Under the pieces are notes generated by a model. That model was not told the origin of the DNA. It saw only the letters and a list, made by a program, of their open reading frames with translations, and searched no databases. Shown here in pieces: positions 30,801 through 34,236 of a stretch of 34,236 bases of DNA (positions are counted from its first letter, which is position 1; each line of letters begins with the position of its first letter). Both the position numbers and the translations under genes were made by a program. Source of the DNA: CAVLCC01 sp963661535 (GTDB lineage: Bacteria > Actinomycetota > Coriobacteriia > Coriobacteriales > CADBOM01); assembly GCA_963661535.1 (NCBI GenBank), contig CAVLCC010000019.1:1-34236 (forward strand). Reading direction: 5' to 3'.

Positions 30801-33800
30801 CTGCCGAGGAACTCAACTTCGCCATCTTCTGTGACATTGCTTCCTCTAAAATTGCCGTTGTCATCTGTAGCAGAAACTAGAGTGCCATCAGAAATTGTCT
30901 TACCATTCTTAAATACAAATGTTGCTTTGGCATTTTTGCCCTTAGCACTTGCAGGCAACACTATGCTGTAGGTTTCATCTTCATTAGAAGTTACCTTTAC
31001 ACCCAAAGCAAGCTCATATACACCATTGTCATTTGCAACATACACGGTAGCCACAATAGACCAGTTGGATTTTTGATCAACTACATCTGTAGTTCCTTGC
31101 TCATTAGTTTGACCTTTGTGATTGGAGAACTCAGCTACACCATCAACTGTTGCTTGGCTTCCTCTGTAGCTTGCGTTTGCATCTGTAGCAGACACCTGTA
31201 CACCATCATCTACAGCCTTGCCATCTTCTCCCAATAGCGTTGCTCTTACGTCTTTAGCCTTAGCATCCTCTGGCAAAACAACATCGTAGCTTCCATCTTC
31301 ATTGGCAACTACTTGAGCTCCCGCAATCAAAACATATGTATCTTCGTCTTCTACAGTTTGAATAGTTACGCTAACTAGCTCTTTAGTTATTTGGTCAACT
31401 ACATCTGTAGTTCCTTGATTGTTAGTTTGACCTTGATTATTTGAAAAGACTACAACACCTTCATCATCAGTTGTCTGTTGACCACGATAGATCGCGTCTG
31501 AGTCGGTTGCTGTGGTCAATTTTTGCGCTGCATAACTTACGTGAGTGCCTGCTTCGTCAACATATTCAAAAGTGACCTGCACAGATTTGCCCTTTACGGC
31601 ATCAGGCAACTCTACAGAAAAACCACCTGTTTGTGTGCATGCAATTCTTGCGTTCGTAAGCGGAGTGCTAAACGCACCTGTACCACTTGCATCATACATA
31701 ACTGTTGCCTGAAGTGTGGTTGCCTCGCCCTGCTCTGCGTTAGGAATCTTTGCTATGCCGCTGTTGTTTGTTATGCCACTAGATTTATCAAAAATAACCT
31801 GACCAGCGCTATCCGTGAGTGCAGGACCATGCAAGTTATATTTTGCATCTACCGCAGATATAGAAATTCCAGAACCCATAGATTGTTGAGTCTTTTGGTT
31901 AACTAGTGTGACTTTAACGTTTTTATCTGTTGCACTAGATGGAACCGTTACAAAGTAGCTGCCATCTTCATTAGCAGTTACGCCTGCTTTTTCAACAGCA
32001 CTCCAACTTACTTGGTCGTCGCTGCTCTCAACTGTTACGCCAACTATTGTTTCATCATCGCCATCAACAACATCTGTTTTGCCGTCCGAATCAGTTGCAC
32101 CTGTGTTCTTGTCAAAAATAACTACACCCTGGTTGCTCTGCTCGGTGCCGCGGTCGTTTTCATCTGCATCTATTGCGCTAACTTCAATGCCATCAGAAAC
32201 AAGCTTTCCTGTCTTGGCATCTTTAAGTGTTACTCTAACGTCTTTGCTCTTTGCAGCTTCTGGCAAGTCTACTTGGTAGTTTCCATCATCACTTACTGTG
32301 ACCTTTGCCTCCTGCAGCGAAACATAAGCACCATTGCCAGCATCATATTCAACTAGAACATTTGTTGTGCTGCCTTTGCTGTCTGTGCTAGTTATAGAAG
32401 TTTTGCCTTGCTCATCAGTTACACCAACGTTTTTAGCAAAAACAACTACGCCGTCTTTGGTCTCAACGACTCCGCGGTTGTTTTCATCAGCATCTGCTGC
32501 GCTAACTTCAATGCCATCTGCAACTACATCACCGGTCTTTGCATCTGTAAGCGTTACTCTAACGTCTTTGCTCTTTGCATCTTCTGAGAGCTCTACGCTG
32601 TAACTGCCGTCCTCGTTAACAGTCACTGTTGCTCCAAGAAGTGAAGTATAAGCACCCTCACCAGCATCATATTCAACTAGAGCATTTGTTGTATTGCCAT
32701 CTTTGTCTGTAACATCAGTTGTGCCGCTCTGACCTGTTATTCCAATGTTTTTAGCAAATAGAACTGTGCCATATTTGGTCTCGCCTGCACCACGGTTATT
32801 GCCATCAGCATCTGTTGCAGACACATCAATACCATCTGCTACAAAACTTCCTTTTTTAGCATCTTTGAGAACAACCTTTACATCTTTATTCTTTGCTGCG
32901 CTAGGCAGTTCTACGCTGTATGCATCGCTTTCGCTGTCATAAATAACCACTGCATCTGCCAGCGCAACATATGTATCATTGTTATTTTTGTTATAAGAAA
33001 CACTAGCCTCAATGACCCTGTTATTCTTGCCACAAATATTTGTCAAGCCATTATCTTTATCGGTAGTGCCTTTATTCTTCAAAAATGTTGCAGTAGAGGC
33101 ATCATCTGTTAGCTCACATCCGCGATAGTTTCCATCTGCATCTGTAACATAAACTTCTGTTCCTGCTCCAAAGTCCGAAACCACTTCGCCGTTGTCGTTA
33201 ACATACTGGAGCTTAACTTGCACATCTTTGCTCTTTGCTAGATCTGTGAGTCTAACAGCAATTCCAAAGTCAAATCTACCCTCAACCTTAGCGGCGGCAA
33301 GTGCTTTATATGTTTGTCCATCTTCACTATAAGTAACAGTTGCTTTTACAAATCCACTTTCGCCCTTGCTCTCATCATAGTCGATATTTGGGTTTAGAAT
33401 AGTGGTTTGTCCATACTTATCTGTAGTTCCCAAATCACCCAAAAATACGATGATTCCAGTTCTAGTTTGACTTGTGCCCCTGTTGGCTCCATCAGAATCA
33501 ATAGCAGTTATCTTTGTTCCATTTGCTACTGGAGCACCTGTTGAGGCATCTTCAAGACCAACTTTAACATTTTTCTCTTTTGCATTGCTTGGCAAATTGA
33601 GAGTATACGATCCGTCAGCATTTGCGCTAACCTTGACACCTTGCAAAGGACCATCTATTACATCATCGTCGTTGCTGTCATACCAAACATTAGCTTTGAT
33701 CTCTTGGTTTGAGTAGTTAGTAAAATAAGCTACGCCCTTTTCGTTAGTAGCTCCGCTTGCCGTATTAAAGTCGGCTACGCCATTGCTAGTCTCGGTATAT

Positions 33801-34236
33801 CCACGACTGCTGCCGCTAGCGTCAACCACACAAACCTGAGTTCCGTCGTCTACAGGCTCTCCTGTTTCAGAATTTATGAGTGTAACTTTTACGCCCTTAG
33901 ATTTTGCATCGGCAATCAAATCTATGCTGTAGCTTCCGTCGTTGTCTGCTGTAACTATGGCATCAGAAAGTGCAACATAAGAACCGTTGTTGTTTTTGTC
34001 GTATTCAACTAGAACCTGGATTGTGTTGCCATCTTTGTCAATAACTTCAGCTTTTCCGTCTGTGCCTGTTGTGCCTGTATTCCTTTGAAAGGTTGCTTCG
34101 CCCTGAGAAGTCTCTCCGGTTCCACAGTTCTTACCAGATCCGTCTAATAAGGTGACCTTAGTTCCATCTGCTACAGGTTTTCCTGTAGTTCTGTTTTCTA
34201 GGTTAACCTTTACATCTTTTGCTTTTGCAATATCAG
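27827..34236 (-). CDS. Giant repeat-containing surface protein, 5' end outside the window
   Basis: The reading frame is open from the stop at 27827 to the window edge, about 2135 residues, so the gene starts beyond 34236. An ATG at 33919 is internal, because repeat-like sequence (KDVKVNLENRTTGKPVADG and so on) continues before it. From N to C there are about 15 copies of a ~108-residue Ig-like beta-rich repeat (core: LPxxAKxKDVxVTL, then DADGNxRG, then TTDxxG-like), then 7 MBG-like repeats with the YDG/YNG...GxGNYxG pattern. The composition is acidic, rich in D, N, T, V and G. Such proteins are adhesins or stalks on the cell surface. No LPXTG or membrane anchor follows the last repeat. Confidence 0.9.
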   Translation of the reverse strand, partial: DIAKAKDVKVNLENRTTGKPVADGTKVTLLDGSGKNCGTGETSQGEATFQRNTGTTGTDGKAEVIDKDGNTIQVLVEYDKNNNGSYVALSDAIVTADNDGSYSIDLIADAKSKGVKVTLINSETGEPVDDGTQVCVVDASGSSRGYTETSNGVADFNTASGATNEKGVAYFTNYSNQEIKANVWYDSNDDDVIDGPLQGVKVSANADGSYTLNLPSNAKEKNVKVGLEDASTGAPVANGTKITAIDSDGANRGTSQTRTGIIVFLGDLGTTDKYGQTTILNPNIDYDESKGESGFVKATVTYSEDGQTYKALAAAKVEGRFDFGIAVRLTDLAKSKDVQVKLQYVNDNGEVVSDFGAGTEVYVTDADGNYRGCELTDDASTATFLKNKGTTDKDNGLTNICGKNNRVIEASVSYNKNNNDTYVALADAVVIYDSESDAYSVELPSAAKNKDVKVVLKDAKKGSFVADGIDVSATDADGNNRGAGETKYGTVLFAKNIGITGQSGTTDVTDKDGNTTNALVEYDAGEGAYTSLLGATVTVNEDGSYSVELSEDAKSKDVRVTLTDAKTGDVVADGIEVSAADADENNRGVVETKDGVVVFAKNVGVTDEQGKTSITSTDSKGSTTNVLVEYDAGNGAYVSLQEAKVTVSDDGNYQVDLPEAAKSKDVRVTLKDAKTGKLVSDGIEVSAIDADENDRGTEQSNQGVVIFDKNTGATDSDGKTDVVDGDDETIVGVTVESSDDQVSWSAVEKAGVTANEDGSYFVTVPSSATDKNVKVTLVNQKTQQSMGSGISISAVDAKYNLHGPALTDSAGQVIFDKSSGITNNSGIAKIPNAEQGEATTLQATVMYDASGTGAFSTPLTNARIACTQTGGFSVELPDAVKGKSVQVTFEYVDEAGTHVSYAAQKLTTATDSDAIYRGQQTTDDEGVVVFSNNQGQTNNQGTTDVVDQITKELVSVTIQTVEDEDTYVLIAGAQVVANEDGSYDVVLPEDAKAKDVRATLLGEDGKAVDDGVQVSATDANASYRGSQATVDGVAEFSNHKGQTNEQGTTDVVDQKSNWSIVATVYVANDNGVYELALGVKVTSNEDETYSIVLPASAKGKNAKATFVFKNGKTISDGTLVSATDDNGNFRGSNVTEDGEVEFLGSQGETKENGSTSVADQKTKEMVTVTVYVANDKGTYETVAGAKVSNANGSYSIVLPSSAKGRDAKALLVGEDGKAVDDGTQVSATDADANYRGSAATKSGVVEFYKIQGETKDDGKTDIIDQKSQAVVSATVYYIANGSAYVPLAGAKVASNADGSYSIDLPEAAKRKDIKATFALQNGSPIATGTQVAATDIDGNLRVTCTTDSLGQVLYSKFETLTKTNGTGTLVDKAGTEVNVTLLVLNNSGDETGKIAGAKATARSDKSYLIELPAETKSQNIKVLLENKDGEAVEQTTVVITTTGETRQRSGITDDHGEVIFNKFETTTDKDGMGYVIDQYDDEVILNAYYEPTKGSDNFVVLEGAHIYVDGLGNWTAELPQNVKGKNVKIKFSNEAGNPYDEHGPVTFIDDDGGARGSSAIGNDGWAYSNVIDINWDENPEETVMSAAQGIVYDQQVHTPNVVIKTNGTTLQNGTDYTVEYSNNRDAGTAVVKVTGMGSYYGSHEYKFTIARREITSVETSDTVLTYNGEKQSVFETAVYASGIKLSNDSALEYSVSGNTEKDSNNKSGTSTYTMKIVGEGNYCGEKTIDWMIKPRDISGAQLTLSKGTDVTYQNTEINNSVSSVTLAYIGQASEEGLLVEGDDYTVLNDNSSKLTHVGEASLTIQGTGNFYGNASQKWNIVPKDISGIDSTFSVDSITFTYDRTAHGPNIQSFSWKGEDIPTEKNEWGSYYVVYGDTSATNAGTYTLKLDGFGDYTGTKEVKWSIRQAEVTSLELNDQSFVYDGQTHTIGVVSVTSKNGLTLDASEYDISTNSAQNAGTYNACATGKGNFKGSAYKEWSIDKATLESVTFNGSLTYNGEEQTTTDFVVVANGVNVPLTECTISGNAGTNAQEYTATIAANEDSQNFESSIDCKWSIEAKTIEDLVISVEDSPFVYTGKDIDISDKVVIMDGETVLVKDVDYTLSDNIAKAVGKYTVSATGIGNYKDKISAEWEIK
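27830..29490 (-). repeat. Seven MBG-like protein repeats
   Basis: Seven units of about 70-85 residues share the start (xxYDGxxHT or LTYNGEEQ) and the end (GTYTxxxxGxGNYxGxxxxxWxI), the pattern of MBG/YDG domains in bacterial surface proteins. They form the C-terminal part of the giant protein. The sequences are diverged, so recombination between them is less likely than in the upstream array. Confidence 0.8.
29620..34236 (-). repeat. Array of about fifteen ~325-bp Ig-like repeats
   Basis: The segment encoding AKxKDVxVTL recurs near 29650, 29965, 30295, 30614, 30926, 31246, 31577, 31913, 32233, 32550, 32877, 33220, 33560, 33880 and 34205, a spacing of 312-343 bases. Neighbouring copies around 32210-32620 are close to identical over tens of bases. 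The array continues past the window edge. Confidence 0.9.

Noticed and set aside
27827..33919. Giant gene taken as starting at the ATG at 33919
   Set aside because: The frame stays open to the window edge with the same repeat pattern, so this ATG is internal and the true start is outside.
29620..34236. Considered as a CRISPR array because of regular repeats
   Set aside because: The ~325-bp period, open reading frame and protein-level conservation show coding repeats, not short repeats with unique spacers. No CRISPR array was seen anywhere in the window.

Overview
The window looks like the chromosome of a low-GC, anaerobic, host-associated bacterium. My best guess is an actinobacterium of the class Coriobacteriia (Atopobium/Fannyhessea-like). 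That guess rests on AT-rich DNA with locally GC-rich linkers, an oxygen-sensitive 2-oxoacid:ferredoxin oxidoreductase operon, an apparently leaderless gene, and a giant repeat surface protein. No rRNA or other firm marker is present, so the taxonomy is inference.

Layout. 1-2.8 kb: a small DUF308-like membrane protein with a doubtful 5' end, then a 738-residue membrane protein with an MFS-like C-terminal half and a terminator-shaped hairpin inside its first codons. 2.8-5.1 kb: a MerR regulator divergent from a cupin / carboxymuconolactone-decarboxylase-like / aldo-keto reductase operon, with a textbook 19-bp-spacer MerR promoter and palindromic operator. 5.2-5.9 kb: a Phd-PIN toxin-antitoxin pair. 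6.0-8.7 kb: a Ca2+-type P-type ATPase. 8.8-11.1 kb: a patatin-like lipase (apparently leaderless), a tail-anchored acidic protein, and a convergent second tail-anchored protein. 11.3-14.2 kb: a minus-strand ferredoxin/alpha/beta/gamma operon for a VorB-type 2-oxoacid:ferredoxin oxidoreductase with its own terminator. 14.4-16.1 kb: a class II aldolase and a methyltransferase-fold protein. 16.3 kb: tRNA-Glu(UUC).

16.7-22.0 kb, minus strand: HAD phosphatase, amino-acid-type solute-binding lipoprotein, and a 1114-residue protein joining two tandem Cache-like extracellular sensor modules to an MscS channel. The binding-protein stop codon overlaps the channel ribosome-binding site, and there is no ABC permease or ATPase nearby. 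I consider this pair the best candidate for an undescribed system: a ligand-gated, MscS-based channel assisted by a lipoprotein with the same general fold as glutamate-receptor ligand domains.

22.0-25.7 kb: a 0.7-kb GC-rich degenerate repeat region ending in three tandem DnaA-box-like 9-mers, then dnaB; a pyrimidine-rich spacer; then cysK with a promoter/operator overlap. 25.7-27.5 kb, minus strand: low-molecular-weight protein tyrosine phosphatase and an AlbA_2 (Schlafen-type) regulator-like protein with a probable autoregulatory operator. 27.8 kb to the window edge, minus strand: the C-terminal ~2135 residues of a giant surface protein made of about 15 Ig-like ~108-residue repeats followed by 7 MBG-like repeats, ending without a recognisable cell-wall sorting signal. 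Its start lies outside the window.
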